Shown: positions 1-11,900 of the stretch, in pieces
Position numbering within the stretch: the first letter of the stretch is position 1
Layout of the letters: each line of letters starts with the position of its first letter
From: Phanerochaete sordida
Taxonomy: Eukaryota; Basidiomycota; Agaricomycetes; Polyporales; Phanerochaetaceae
Assembly (NCBI GenBank): GCA_019973155.2
Contig: BPQB01000048.1
Coordinates: forward strand, 124,001-188,000
Direction: 5' to 3'
Length of the DNA: 64,000 bases
Notes under the pieces: model-generated
What the model was told of the DNA's origin: nothing
The model's database searches: none
The model's input: the letters and a program-made list of their open reading frames with translations, nothing else
Position numbers and translations under genes: made by a program

Positions 1-616
1 AAGGAGGCCCTCGGCGTGCCGCAGCACCTCAACTGGGCGTTCGTGCGCATGGCGGTGTGGGAAGAGTTCTTCGCGATGGCCGACAGGCGAGTGCGCCCCG
101 CTGCTCGGACGGACGCGTGTACTGATGCAGAGCTGTCAGGACCCAGCCGGCGTATCTGCTGTACGAGCCGCTGCTGGAGGCTGGCTACCGGCTCCTGCGT
201 GCGTGCTCTGGCAAGCGGGCTAGAGAGCAATGCTGACGCCGGCGCGTAGACTATGTCGGAAAACTCGACGCGAACTGCGGGTGGCCGGGCGTGCTATCTA
301 CGGTGCGCATTGTCGGCCATACCTGTGCCGGTGGGTTGCTGAACACGGATACCGCTTCCAGCTGCGCCTCCTGCCATCGTCATACCAGTCCGCGTTCAAC
401 GACGCGCCTGACCTGACCTGGCCCGGACACGCCGCGACCGTGCGCGCGGTCGCGCGCGCCTCCGACGAGCATGGTGCAAAGGGTGCAGGCGCCTTCGCAT
501 TCGTGCTCATGGACCACGCTGGGCACTTTGTGACGCACGACCAGCCGACGCTAGTCAAGGAGATTGTCCGGCGCTGGATCGCGAACGTCGGGTGGAACGA
601 GACCCTGAATGAGTAG
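1..616 (+). CDS. Serine carboxypeptidase (S10), 3' part, cut by window edge
   Basis: Last four exons of an S10 serine carboxypeptidase: 1-86, 140-198, 250-302 and 362-616, stop TAG at 614-616. The first intron uses a GC donor (AG|gcgagt). Joined, they give 150 residues matching the C-terminal third of the intact gene at 5422-7537. The catalytic Asp lies in GKLDANC and the catalytic His in MDHAGHF. The exon with the nucleophile Ser would lie left of the window. Reading frame is uninterrupted, so this copy may be functional. Its 3' flank is homologous to the flank of the second copy and leads into a hydrophobin relic. Confidence 0.85.
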
Positions 617-1055
617 GATCAAGTGTGCTTCCAAAGTGCTGTGCGTGTGCCTTCTAGTGGTGTACGTTCATGTTTTGAATGAATGTAAGACGCCACGATG
701 AATTTCGTTGTTAGGCTTCGCTAGTGGTAATCATCGTCCACCGTTCAAATATTCGCCGCGCATGAAGGTCTCATTCAGTCATTTCAGTTTATACGCCCTT
801 TTAGTGTTCGTACACCTACAGTCCCAGTGCCGGCGCAGCAGCCCGCGGTCGGAGCAGGCTCTGGGTACTCTCACAATACTTGCCCATAAACTTGTCTCAA
901 ATGGAGGTGGGGACATCCACAGAGGGAAAACGACAATCCCGCGCCTGGGCACTGGCGCTCCGCCATTCAGAGATATCTCACGCTCTCTGAGCTATTGCCG
1001 CACTGGTTCAAGGCTGCGCACGACATTTTGGTGACGGTCACTCGCTTTGAAAAAT
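617..1055. pseudogene. Intergenic stretch with decayed hydrophobin relic
   Basis: No open gene. The first part (about 640-800) matches the 3' flanks of the carboxypeptidase copies at 7538 and 14541, including a shared 'tctcattc.gtca' block near 769. Around 815-875, minus strand, the stretch reading as PTAGCCAG corresponds to the exon-1 end of the two hydrophobins (PTTACC). No start codon, signal peptide or downstream Cys residues remain. I read it as a third, fully decayed hydrophobin copy. Confidence 0.5.
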
Positions 1056-2807
1056 ATGGCTGGCGCAAATAAGAGCTCGGCTCTTCGGCCAGCTCTCTCC
1101 AAGCTGCGCCGACTCAGCCTGCTGCGACACAACCGACCTGTCGCGGTAAGTCGTTGTTTTTCTGCTCACTCCCATCGCTGGAAGCTCAGATCGCCGCTGA
1201 TAGGGTGCGGGTCCTCGGCTGAAGCTCAACCTCGATGTCATCTTCCACGTCATGACATTACTCGAACTCGAAGACCTTCTTCGCATCATGTGCACTTCGC
1301 GAACGCTCTACGAGCTGGGTTTGCCCATTGTCCTCGCACATATACAAGTCACTTCAAAGAACCCGGCATTTTCCCTGCTATATCGGCGCCATCTCCTGCA
1401 GGACACCACCCGGCTGTCCAAGGTCCGCAGCCTGTGCAGCACGTACAAGGCTCTAGACGACTATCAGCACTCTGCGGGGCATCGCGTCTACGAAAAGTAC
1501 CAGCCGTTTCCGGAACAATATCGACTCACAGATCTTCTGCCGCAGTTCAACAACCTCGAGGTTCTCGAAATTGCGATGGAAGGAGCGAACGTGACGCCGA
1601 CGTTCTGCGCCTGGATCCGCACGCTCAAGAGGCTACGTATGCTGAAGCTGCTCGGCGTCGGTCCGAGAGCGGAGCCCCTCAAGACGCTACTTCCAGACTT
1701 GCCGCCCAATCTCAAGGCCGTGCACATCGTCCGTATCCGGCGCAGAGTGGACGACTCCGATTGGCAGCCGCTGCAGCTGCTCGCGCACTCTTGGACGACG
1801 CTCGAGTCATTCGCGTTCGAGGCCTACGATCGCTTCCGCGGGCCGACACTCCCACCGTGGAGCACGATGTGCCTCCCGGCCGTGCGTGACCTCAGCTGGG
1901 TGTCGCGCAACGCCGTGCAGCTGGACGCCCTCATGCGCATCTTCCCGGCGGTGGCCACCTTGCGCGTCGGGCACGTCCGCCTCGACACCCCGGGGTTTGG
2001 CGTCGGGACGGGCCTGTCGGCGGACGCGCAGATGCAGCAGCGCGAGCACAATCTGCGCGCGCAGCAAGCGGGCGCAGGCTGGGCGCGGCTCGAGCGGCTC
2101 GAGGGCGGGCTGCTGAGCCTATGGACACTCGCGCTGCGGTGCCGCGTCGCGCACGTCGAGACGGCGTTGCGAGCGTGGCCGCACGCGAATCTCGGGCACC
2201 TCGTCATGCTGCTGCACGACACGAAACCGCGGCGTCTCACGCTCACGACGTACCCCGAGCACCTCGCGCAGCTCAGCCGCGTGCTCAACTTTGCGACACT
2301 CGAGGCCCTCGAGCTGCGCGTCGACGTCGTCGTCAAGGATCGGTTGTCTACGCCGACGGGCGAGTCGGGTATCTTTTGCTCCCTGGTACGTCGAGTCCGA
2401 GAGTGTTGTTCCGTGCTGCCACTCACTGTCGGCTCCAGCGAGACACCTTCGAAGAAGTGTATCAATCTGGCCTGCGCAGGCTGACCCTGATCATCCGCAT
2501 CTTCATGGACGTCCCAGAGATCTCGGCGTATCTCCGCGCGAGCCGCATGGGCGATGTAGATCTGCACCGCCCGCCACCGGCGAAGTCGCTTGACCCTCGG
2601 TGGCGCGCTCTCGTCGATAGGGTATTCAAGACGGTTACGCTCCTCGAGCATCTGGCACTCGAGGTGTGGGGCAACCGCACACTGATCAGCACGCGCAGCG
2701 GTTCGATGGTTGCCATGCGTGAGTCGACGACGGAGATGTCCTGGTGGGATCCAGGTTATATGAATGACGAGGGAATATGGCCGATCCTCCACAATCGGAT
2801 GCAGTAG
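1056..2807 (+). CDS. F-box protein with LRR-like C-terminal region
   Basis: Three exons, 1056-1145, 1204-2385 and 2439-2807, all phase 0, giving 546 aa. The exon 1/2 junction restores an F-box helix pair at residues ~36-75 (LKLNLDVIFHVMTLLELEDL followed by a CTSRTLYELGL-type segment). The rest is leucine-rich with repeated L..L.L..L spacing, as in the substrate-recognition part of fungal SCF ubiquitin-ligase adaptors. Such proteins bind Skp1 through the F-box; the substrate is unknown. Start chosen because it is the first ATG in frame with the F-box after splicing. It sits between a carboxypeptidase fragment and another F-box gene in the same direction; the two are not close copies. Confidence 0.75.
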
Positions 2808-3713
2808 TACTATTGCGAGGGCTTGCTTTTCTTGAATCACGCTCGTTGGATCTTTGGCTAGTGCGGTCGCTGCTTGTCCTCGAATATCGTGTAGCAAATC
2901 ACACCACAAAATCTGATCTACTATTCCGGGTCGACCGTTGCTCTCGCAGCAGTCGACCACCAGCTTTCTGTCTCCAGATGCCGCGTCAGCGCATAAGCCT
3001 TCTTTAGGCACACTACAACCTGCGATAAAGGCAGTCGCAGACCCACCTCTTGGATATTAAGAGGACCTGTCTACTAGAGATGAAGATCAACTTCTACAAA
3101 TGATTATACCGACACATTCCGAGACCTACTTCGATCGGGTCATGGGATATCTTCATCACATTTGCAGAGCTCGGCGATAGGTCTTCTACTGCGACCTGTA
3201 CAATAATAACATTGCTCTGTAGTAACCTGGCGGACGGCGCGAACTTCTCATGAGCTCCGCTATCGTTCTCGCACTGAGTAGATCTGTACTGTGGATGGAT
3301 GATGAACATGATAACGCCTCGAGCTAGGGCATCTGCAGAAAATACAAAGCACCTGGCGGAGGACTAAACGGCCCAGATAGGAATAGGGCAGGACAATGAA
3401 GGTGTGAGTATGACCGGTTTTGTGTGTCGGAGCCTGAGATTTCTCATACTGTACAAGCCTTCCAGTAAGCTTCGGGTTCGATGGTCCGCTGCAGGTCTCC
3501 AACAATGACTGCGTTCGGTCGTATCCTTGAACGTAGTGTGAAATATGCAACATGGCCGTGTATTATGTGGGTTTGTGTGTACCTGCACTCAGGGAACAGG
3601 TCAAAGTTGCGAGCGAGGCGAGATTCCAGACTCAGAGGCACGTGCCTGAGCGGAAATGCTTCCGCCGCGCTCTCGAGGCAAGACGCGGACCGCTCTCTCT
3701 CCCCGACCCCACC
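2808..3713. other. Intergenic, no gene seen
   Basis: About 900 bases between two F-box genes. Frames on both strands are short and show no family motif. It should contain the terminator of the first and the promoter of the second F-box gene, but I see no clear TATA box. Confidence 0.5.
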
Positions 3714-5101
3714 ATGTCCGTCGCACGCTTGCCCGTCGAGCTGCTTCAGTCCATCTTCTCTGAGCTCGTAGTTCTCCCTCCGTTCGTCGGCACCTTCGAC
3801 GCGGACGACCTCTCGGAGGGAAAGCAAGCCCTCGGCGCTGCAAGCTTGGTGTGCAGGAAGTGGCGGGACGTCGCGCAGGCGGTGCTCTTCCAGGACGTGT
3901 CGGTGATCCTGCAGAATGAACACGGTGCGTGGCGGAATAGTCTCACGGAGGCGCTGTAGTGCTGACAAGCCCGCAGCTGAAGACCTGCCCGAGAAGACAT
4001 GGACGAAGTTCGCGGCGTTCGTTCGCTCCTCGACGCATCTCAGCCAGCAGATACGCACGCTGAAGATTGACCACACGCCTATTCAGTACGGCAAGGATAA
4101 GCAGCAGTCCGAGCTTCTACAGCGGATCCTGGTGCTCGACGTACATGCCCTCATGACGCTCCTTGTCACGCTCGGCCGGCTGAAGACACTAACCCTGGAC
4201 TCGGTCGACCTCTTCCTCCCACCTCGCTACTCTGTCCTTGATCTTGCCCCGCTCCAATGCAAAGTGGAGAACTATACGTTTCTGGCGCACGAGAAGGAGA
4301 GTCATTTCGCTCTGGACGATTTCGCTGTCTTCCTGGTGCCGTTCACGAACATCCGCTGTCTCACTCTGAAATATATCCAATTTTCCCTTGGCCCACACCC
4401 AGCTTTGTCTTTCTTTCCCCGCTTTCCGCATCTTGAGAAGCTGAAGCTGCGCTACAACAACAACGTCGAGATGTTTCTGGACCTCCTCCAAGACGCAGTC
4501 ATTCAGGGCCTCCTGCCCTCTCTCAGGAAGCTTGAGGTTGGCGCCGTCGGAAGGGACGACCTACTTCCTCTGAATAAGCTTCTGGTCTGCATGTCAGATC
4601 GTCTACGGTCTCTGGCGGTTCAGCTTGACTTCAAGGAGATGTTTGGCGCAGGTACGTCTCTGAATCGCTCCTCTGAAGTATCTCTATTGAAATCGACACC
4701 TCACAGACAATGTACTCCAACTCTTCCGCTTAGCGCATCTAGAAGAGCTCACATTTGTCCTCGAGTGTCCGCCATACGCGTCCAGTCAGCCTCTGTGGGA
4801 TCCCGTTCTCGCCGCCCTCAGCGCGCTCTCCGCGGCGCCGTCCGCGCCACCGCTCCAGCACATCATCTTCGAATACCTCGAGGGCCACGCAATTCACGAC
4901 CCCGAGGCACGTAATGTCCATCTTCCGATACCTTTGCAGACGGGCGCATTCGACGCACTCTTCGCCCGGCTGCCGCACCTCTGCACGGTCGCGTTCCGCC
5001 CACCGCTTGGCGAGGAGTTCGACCGCTTCGGTAGCAAGGATGCGGCGCACATTCGCCAGGTCTGTCCGCAGCTGCACGAGAAGGGCATGCTCGTCGTGTG
5101 A
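3714..5101 (+). CDS. F-box protein with LRR-like region
   Basis: Three exons, 3714-3924, 3977-4651 and 4707-5101 (introns of 52 and 55 nt, both phase 1), giving 426 aa. The N-terminus is a clear F-box (LPVELLQSIFSELV, then SLVCRKWRDVAQAVLF), at residues ~5-60 with a short acidic insert. The remainder is leucine-rich (LKTLTLDSVDLF, LRCL-like repeats, HLEKLKLRYN). Predicted substrate adaptor of an SCF ubiquitin ligase. An ATG at 3552 is in frame, but the F-box itself starts right after the 3714 ATG, so the shorter start is preferred. Confidence 0.8.
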
Positions 5102-5421
5102 GATGGCCTGCGCGGATTGCACCACAAGCATGCGGTCGCTATCCACCTCCGCCACACCTGACCGCCACGCCGTACTCCACTAAGTCCCCTTCCCGTCCCG
5201 CTGTGCAGCAGCCTACAATATCGACCTCTGGCGTCCCTGGCGTATGCGCGATACATGGCTGCGCGCATCCATGTGGGATCCCCGCGTGCTCTGTGATCGT
5301 CCGATCAGCGCGGCCAGGGTCCCAAGCCACCTGCGGGGCTGATAAAGCCGGCTCGCGCGCAAGTCATGATCCAGGCTCTGTTCCTCCTCGACGAACCTGA
5401 GCCCCCACCCACCTACCTCCG
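5102..5421. promoter_or_regulatory. Intergenic, promoter of the carboxypeptidase gene
   Basis: A 320-base gap. 'gctgataaagcc' near 5339-5350 is a weak TATA-like element about 75 bases before the ATG of the carboxypeptidase. Nothing else seen. Confidence 0.35.
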
Positions 5422-7537
5422 ATGTCGAAGGCCGAGCAGGCGTACGTCCTCCCCGTCCCCGCCGCCGCCGAGTACGTCTACGGCGGCGGTCGGCGCACGC
5501 GGGTCTCGGCGTTCTCAGCGACGCTCGCGCTCCTCACGCTGGTCGCCTCGGCCGCGCTCTTTGCACACCAAGCGCATCTCCTCCCGGCGCTCGTGTCCGG
5601 GCAGCACGCCCTCGAGGACCTCGCGTCCTTCTACCACAGCGTCAAGACGCATGACGGCTTGTGTGTCGGCGGAGTTTCGCATTCGGGCTACGTCGGTCTG
5701 AACGGCGACAGCGAGGAGGCGCCGAAGCGTTCGTTCTTCTGGTGCGTCCTGCTGCTATCTTCGCATGTACCCTGCCTGATCGCTCCGTAGGTTCTTCGAG
5801 GCACAGCGCGATGCTGAGAATGCACCCGTCATGTGCGCGGACGTGGCTGCGACGCCAACGTCGACGCCGAACTGACGTCGTACGCCTCGCAGACTGACGA
5901 TTGGAGGCGGACCTGGGACGAGCGGGATGGTCAATCCGCTCTTTGGGCGTATGTAGTCTCTGTCGTGCTGCGGTTGTTGCGGCTTGTCATGTCACGCCCA
6001 GAATCTCATTGCAAGGTTTCATCGAACATCACCTCGTATGCCAACCACGATGCTTGGTCTGAGCATCACAACCTGCTGGCTCTTGACCACGTACGGCTCT
6101 TTACGCGTCTTTCTGGACGGTTGACCGACTGTCGTACAGCCTGTCGGTGTTGGCTACTCGTACGGCCAGATGGTGAACAACTCTCGCGACGCCGCGTACG
6201 ACGCGTACGACTTCCTGCTGAAGTTCTTCCACCTGTACCCACACCTTGCAAAGTACGTCGTTCCCAGCACTTGCAGAGCTCCAGGCTGACTCAACGCCAC
6301 GCAGAAATCAGTTCGTGATCGCCGGCGGGTCATACGGTGGCGTACATGCCCAGGTGCCGCGCCGTCGCCGTGCGCAGCTGACGTCCCCCGCAGATCTACG
6401 TACCCCACATCGCGACGGTCATCCACGAGAAAAACGCTGCGCTCGCCGCGGGACGCGGACGCCCCGGCGCAAGGCACATCAACCTCGAGAGCATGATGGT
6501 CAGCAACCCGATGTCGGTGCGCCCTCCGTCCATTCCCTGGCTCGTTCGCAGACTCATCGGCGCGCGTAGGACTGGCTCTCGCATAACCGCTGGGCGCTGC
6601 AGCAGCGGTGCTACCTCACGGACTTTTATAATGCGAGCGCATGCGCGGACGCATTCGCGAAGCTGCCCGCGTGCCTCGAGGCGACGCAGATGGCGTTCAT
6701 GGATGACACCGTTGAGCGCCGTGCCGCCGCACTGCATGAATGCTACGCTGTGTATCCGGCGATCGAGGGGCGGGATATGCAGAACGTCGAGCTGAAGGCA
6801 CGTCTCGTCTTGCTCGCGCCAGGACCTGCGTGCTAACGAGCGAACGCAGTGTAACGGCACTATTGAAGATTGCTATCCGGAAGCGGTCTACGCAGACAAG
6901 TTCATGAACCTGGCGAGCACGAAAGAGACGCTGGGCGTGCCCCAGGAACTCAACTTCACTTTCTCGCGTGTGGCGGTGTGGCAAGAGTTCTTCTCGACAG
7001 CCGATATGTGGGTGATTTCGCGTTCGCGCATCGGCCTGCGCTGATACAACACCACTGCAGGGCCCAGCAGGCGTATCTGCTGTACGAGCCTCTATTGAAG
7101 GCAGGCTACCGGCTTCTGCGTACGTGGTCTTATCTCCCTGTCTGAGAACTGTGCTGACGCGTGTTTGTAGACTATATTGGCAAACTTGACGCGAATTGCG
7201 CGTGGCCTGGCGTGCTGTCCACGGTACGTCTGGCCTGGAGTACCTCCAGCGAGATAGACGTGCTCATGGAAAGGACTCTTAGCTCCGCCTCCTGCCATCG
7301 CCATACCAGTCCGCGTTCAACGACGCGCCAGACCTGCCCTGGCCCGGACACGCCGCGACTGTGCGCGCGGTCGCGTTGACGACCGACAATGAGGGCCGTC
7401 AGGGTGCGGGCGCATTTACGTTCATCCTCATGGACCATGCGGGGCACTTCGTGACGCACGACCAGCCGACGCTTGTCAAGGACATCGTCAGGCACTGGAT
7501 CGCGAATGTTGGATGGAACGAGACGCTGGATGGGTAG
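5422..7537 (+). CDS. Serine carboxypeptidase (peptidase S10), membrane-anchored
   Basis: Twelve exons: 5422-5741, 5791-5832, 5893-5948, 6002-6090, 6140-6252, 6305-6341, 6394-6516, 6570-6797, 6850-7007, 7061-7119, 7171-7223, 7283-7537; 510 aa. The intron at 6798 uses a GC donor. Triad: Ser216 in GGSYGG, Asp415 in GKLDANC, His481 in MDHAGHF. The oxyanion-hole loop reads IGGGPGTSG where classical S10 enzymes have NGGPGCSS. Residues ~28-50 form a hydrophobic segment (FSATLALLTLVASAALFA) after ~27 polar residues, so a type II anchor or uncleaved signal in the secretory route is likely. Family members cleave C-terminal residues in acidic compartments. The gene is convergent with the hydrophobin at 7765-8185. 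Confidence 0.85.
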
Positions 7538-7764
7538 TACGAAGTCAGCGTGTGCAGTACACTTTCGCTTCCGACCTTCTGCGTCAGTATATTGAATGAA
7601 TGCAGAATGCCAGCACAAATGTCGACGATAGGCTTAGCACGCGAGAACAGCCGTTCGTCATCCACAACACGATCATCTCATTCAGTCAAGCCAGTCGATA
7701 CCTCCTCCTCGCTACTCGTACGAACTGTGGCGCGTCAGCGACGCCCGCGGCGCGGGCGCGCCAC

Positions 7765-8185
7765 TCAGGCAGACACGGGGACGCAGCCGACGCCGATGCT
7801 GTTCTATTCGGTGTGTGAGTATCTGTGCGATCCCGCAGAAAGTACATGCTTACGATGACGCCGTTCGAGCACGAGACGGTCGTGCCGCTGCACTCGGAGC
7901 CAGAGCCGACGCCGACGACGCTAATGGGGCTGCAGGTCAGCCCGATGAGGCCGCTAACGTCGCTGGCGTCGACGCCAATGGCCTTGAGGATCGCCGCGAC
8001 GGCGGCAGACGAGGCCTGTGTCGCGGGGCCAGTCAGACAGGTCTAGAGGCAAGTAATTGGTCGGTGCATACACTCTGGGTACTGGCGCAGCAGGCCGTGG
8101 TCGGAGTGTTGCGCTCGACGACGGGTGTGGCGACCGCAAGAAGGGCGAGGGAGGCGGTGGAGAAGAGGGCGAGGCGAGAGAACAT
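7765..8185 (-). CDS. Class I-type hydrophobin lacking Cys1 and Cys6
   Basis: Three exons, 8185-8072, 8015-7854 and 7803-7765 (introns of 56 and 50 nt, phase 0), giving 104 aa. A signal peptide ([19 protein letters not shown]) precedes a hydrophobin core: [44 protein letters not shown]. Hydrophobins are secreted and self-assemble into amphipathic films on hyphae. The family has eight Cys (C1, C2C3, C4, C5, C6C7, C8); here the C1 site is Arg (ERNT where CNT is usual) and the C6 site is Ser (VSC for VCC), leaving six. These two normally pair with each other. Promoter TATA at 8251-8259. Confidence 0.85.
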
Positions 8186-8250
8186 CTTGGGAATGCTTGC
8201 TGTAGCTTGGCTGGGTGTGCTTTGCTGCAGTCTTAGCCCGCTCGACGCTG

Positions 8251-8259
8251 CCTTTTATA
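8251..8259 (-). promoter_or_regulatory. TATA box of hydrophobin 1
   Basis: TATAAAAGG on the minus strand, 66-74 bases before the ATG at 8185. The same element at the same distance precedes hydrophobin 2, and the ~230 bases upstream (to about 8485) are strongly conserved between the two copies. Confidence 0.75.
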
Positions 8260-8980
8260 CAGCGCGACCTCGCTCGCTCGGGTACTCTGTATATTCCAGA
8301 GCTGCAGCGTGTCCACGCAAAGTTATGTCGCGCGGTGGGAGTGCGCATGTGGCTGTGACCGCCGCTTTGTGGAGCACCGTCGCGTTCCTCCACGCCACAC
8401 GGTGGGCAGAACGCGACGCGTCCCACGTATATTGCGCAGAAGGCAACATCGCATTGCAAAGAGTGGCTATGACCCATAATGTGAGTGGAGTGCGGTACGC
8501 CGCAAGGCCAGCGCGAAGATCACGGGCCCTGGATGGGAGGTCCAGCGCGAAAGCGGCGGTGGGAATGCGCTGCCTTCGCAGGGCTCGGATAAGAACCAGC
8601 GAATCAAGAGTTATTTGAAACGCTTTTTCAGATATACAGTATGACGAGCTGCTACCAGCATGTGACAGATGTGTTCGCAAGAATCTCGTATGTGAACGCG
8701 GCCCGGCGTGCTGTCATTGAGACATGAAGCGTGTAGGCGTCAGCCTCACGAGCGATTCAATTTCTGCAGCTCCACGGAGACGTGAAGTGGCAAAAGAAGC
8801 AAGTGTCGTACATACATATTGAAATTAAAGGCCGTGCTTCGAAAGTGTGAGTGAATGACCTATTTCCTGAGACATACCTTTGCGTTTAGAGCAAAGGATT
8901 TACTTCCATACAGGACGAACGCAGATGGCGGCGCGACTGTAACGCTAGCAAAGAAAGCGTCCGGGGGCGTCGGCATAATA
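8260..8980. other. Hydrophobin upstream region / 3' flank of DUF6535 gene A
   Basis: No gene seen. Bases to about 8485 match the promoter of hydrophobin 2 (15290-15510) nearly base for base, including a shared stretch around a run of 'cgacgcgtcccacgtatatt'. From ~8600 to 8980 nothing recognisable. Confidence 0.5.
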
Positions 8981-11900
8981 TCACGATCTTTCATCCGCGA
9001 ACATCCCATCGAACTCGGACGTGCCATTTCCCCCGAGGGCCGACGTATGGGATTGACTGGAGGCTCGAGCGAAGTCGTTCCGCTGGAGAACTGGCGCGCA
9101 GGAGAAGGCTGTAGCACAGCGCATTCGAATCAGCGGGTGCCCGAGCCCGCATAACGACGTTGTCACCCCCCCATGACGGGCATGAGTCGGACTAAGCATA
9201 GTAGAGAGGTGCAGCAACTCGCTGTAAACACGTTTCACACCCTTCCGGGCTCCACCAGGCTGTAGTAGATGCGGAATTTTACACGCGAAGAGGTGTGATG
9301 TGGTACATCGAAGGAATCTATCAAGCAATGCGTAACGTTTCAGAGTAACCAATGGATCATGTAGCCAGTGGCGGGGTGGTATCGGGAAGGAAGGAGGGAG
9401 AGGAGCTGTCTCCTCGATTTGCAGTTCCCTGAGTGTGCGGATTAGCAACCGATCCCCCTCCAAATAATCAAGGAAGCCATTGTGTACCTTGTCTGTGCTG
9501 CTTTCTGCGGACGTCGGGTAATCATTCGAGCGCAGGATATTCGTAATTGAGCCAGAGTCGGGTATCGCATGTATCGGCGTCGGGGTACGCGAGGCTTGGT
9601 CCGCACTTGGGAGTGCCCCCGCACTCGCAGTAGGAAGCGCGGGCACTCGAGTTGGGAAGACATCGTAAGATGCTCCCTCCTCCATGGCAGCTGGATGGCA
9701 GCCGGCATCGGGCAGTCTCCTGCTCATCACATTGGCTACCCTAGAACCGAAGCGCCGCACCATCTGCACGGGCCCGTGCCACCATGTTGTTGTAGTGGGC
9801 TCGGTTGTCGGTGGTACCCGCAGAGCGGCCAGCTGGGCGAGAGCCATCCTGAGCTGGGGCGCGGCGTCCGCAATGATCGGCACAAGCGCGTCCAGAGCCT
9901 GCCGCGCAAGGGCTGGAATCGTCTCCTGCGGGTCCGCAGTGTCGCTCAAGATGAGGCCACTCTGTTCTGCATCCTGGAGTACTTGAGCGAGCCATATCCA
10001 GTCGTCCGGTAGTACCCGCAGCGCAACAGAGATGCACTGCCGGGTGAGAACCAAAAGGAGCTTGATGGAGTCGTGCGTCAAGAGAATATTAGCTTTGTGG
10101 CCCGTGTTGCGCTGGGAACACTCGAGAAGGAAATTCCACAGGTCTCGAGTCACCGGTTGAAGCGTGTTTTTCTGCAGATCGTGACTGTTCATGTTGTGGA
10201 GGACTACCCACAGTGGCCGAGTATCGGACAGCGAAGCCGCAAAGAACACGCGATATACATTGCACGCGTTGCATACGAGAGCAGGGGATACGCCAGCGAT
10301 GGCCACCTTGGAGAGCAAGGCAGAAACGTCTTTATACGTCTCGCAGGATTCGAATAGATGGTCCACCGCGTCCTGGACAATCGAAATTTGATGCTCCTTA
10401 TAGTATGATGTCGGTAGCGGTATGCTGTTCTCATCGTCATCCAGAGAAGGTGGAGGCATGCCGAGGATAAACAGTACCATGATGATCATGCAGTGCGATG
10501 TGACCGAATCCATGTTGAGACGTGATAGCATAGCCGGAGTTGGCGCTCGACCAAGCGAGCGCAAACGGGCCCGTCGCGTTGACGTCTGCCATATGGAATC
10601 GTCTGGGGGTGGGTGATTCGCATCGGCAGCGCGTTGACGCCATGCATTCTGCAGCAGGATTGTGAAGACGACCTCTTGAGCATCGTCCAGGGTTCCATAT
10701 TCTCCGACCAGTCGGGGAAGCCCATCCCAGTTGACTCCGTATGAGATGCCCATATCAGTTGCCATTTCGTTTGTAGGACGGGCCACCAAGCTAACCACGT
10801 CATCCGGAGACCAGTCCACGACAATGTGCTGGACCAGCCGGAGCAATTCGCCACGAGCGAAGCGTGAATGTATGATGCGCGGGTCAACACCGGCAGATTG
10901 TGGCCGCACGGGGACAGCAAGGAGGATGGAAGCGGCGTTGACGATCTAGGTGTCGGGGACACCCAACTGTGTGCCGCGCCACTGCTCGATAGAAGGGGCA
11001 CTGGCATTCATCGTGTTCGCGACCAGTCTGAGAAGGGAGTTGCGGGCCGCGTCGGAAAGAGAGTGTAGTTCTAGCATTCCCCTGATTGGCCCGTGCACAT
11101 CGGGAATGCATCGGTTGCGTATAGAGGGTCCAATGCGATTGCGAATGCAACTGAGGGCAAATGCAATGATGATGGGTGGGGAGGCCTGGCTCTGCTGAAG
11201 CATTTGCACCATCGTAGCGAGCATGGGCCCGTCATTGATGATCACCTCGTCGATAGAGAGCAGCAGCTCGTCGACGATGAGTGGCTTTCTGAGAAGACCC
11301 TCCTCTTCCTTTTCGGCCCAGCTCGGATCTGGTCGGAGCAGGATATAGAGAAGGTAGGATGGTAGGAGACCGAGTATGAAAGCTACAGAAGCAACCACCC
11401 CGACCGTCCCGACCGCGATGTAGGCCGGAAAGGCAAGGACAACGATAAACAGAAACAAAAGAGTGAGGAATACACCGAGTAATGACGAGTTGTCTTCCAT
11501 GTGCATGAGCCATGCCATACACAATCGAATAAAGCCTCGCCAAAGTGCAGAAGTGATGCCCGAAACAGATCGCCATGTATATTTGACCAACAGAGAAAAG
11601 CCGGTAGCCACCCGCCGTAAGCCAGGCGTGACATAATGCCTCCCCGTCCGCAGCGCAGCCTTGAGCAGGACAATCTTGTACGGGCATCGGGGGGAGGCAA
11701 GCGGTGCAACTACGGACACGAGCGCGAAGAAAGCCCAGCCGGAGATGAGAGGAAATGTAGATCGGCCAATAATGTCGTTCGCCGCGGCGGTGTAGAAGCA
11801 GAGCCCGATGAAGAAGAGGCCAAGAGACACGTGGAGGAGGAGGGGGAGCATCGCCGCAATTTCGAAGACTTTCCAGTCCTCGAGACCCTTGTATCGGAAC

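Noticed and set aside
10941..11000. A 56-nt intron removing the TAG of gene A
   Set aside because: A GT donor and the TAG acceptor exist, but the length is not a multiple of three, so it would shift the downstream open frame.
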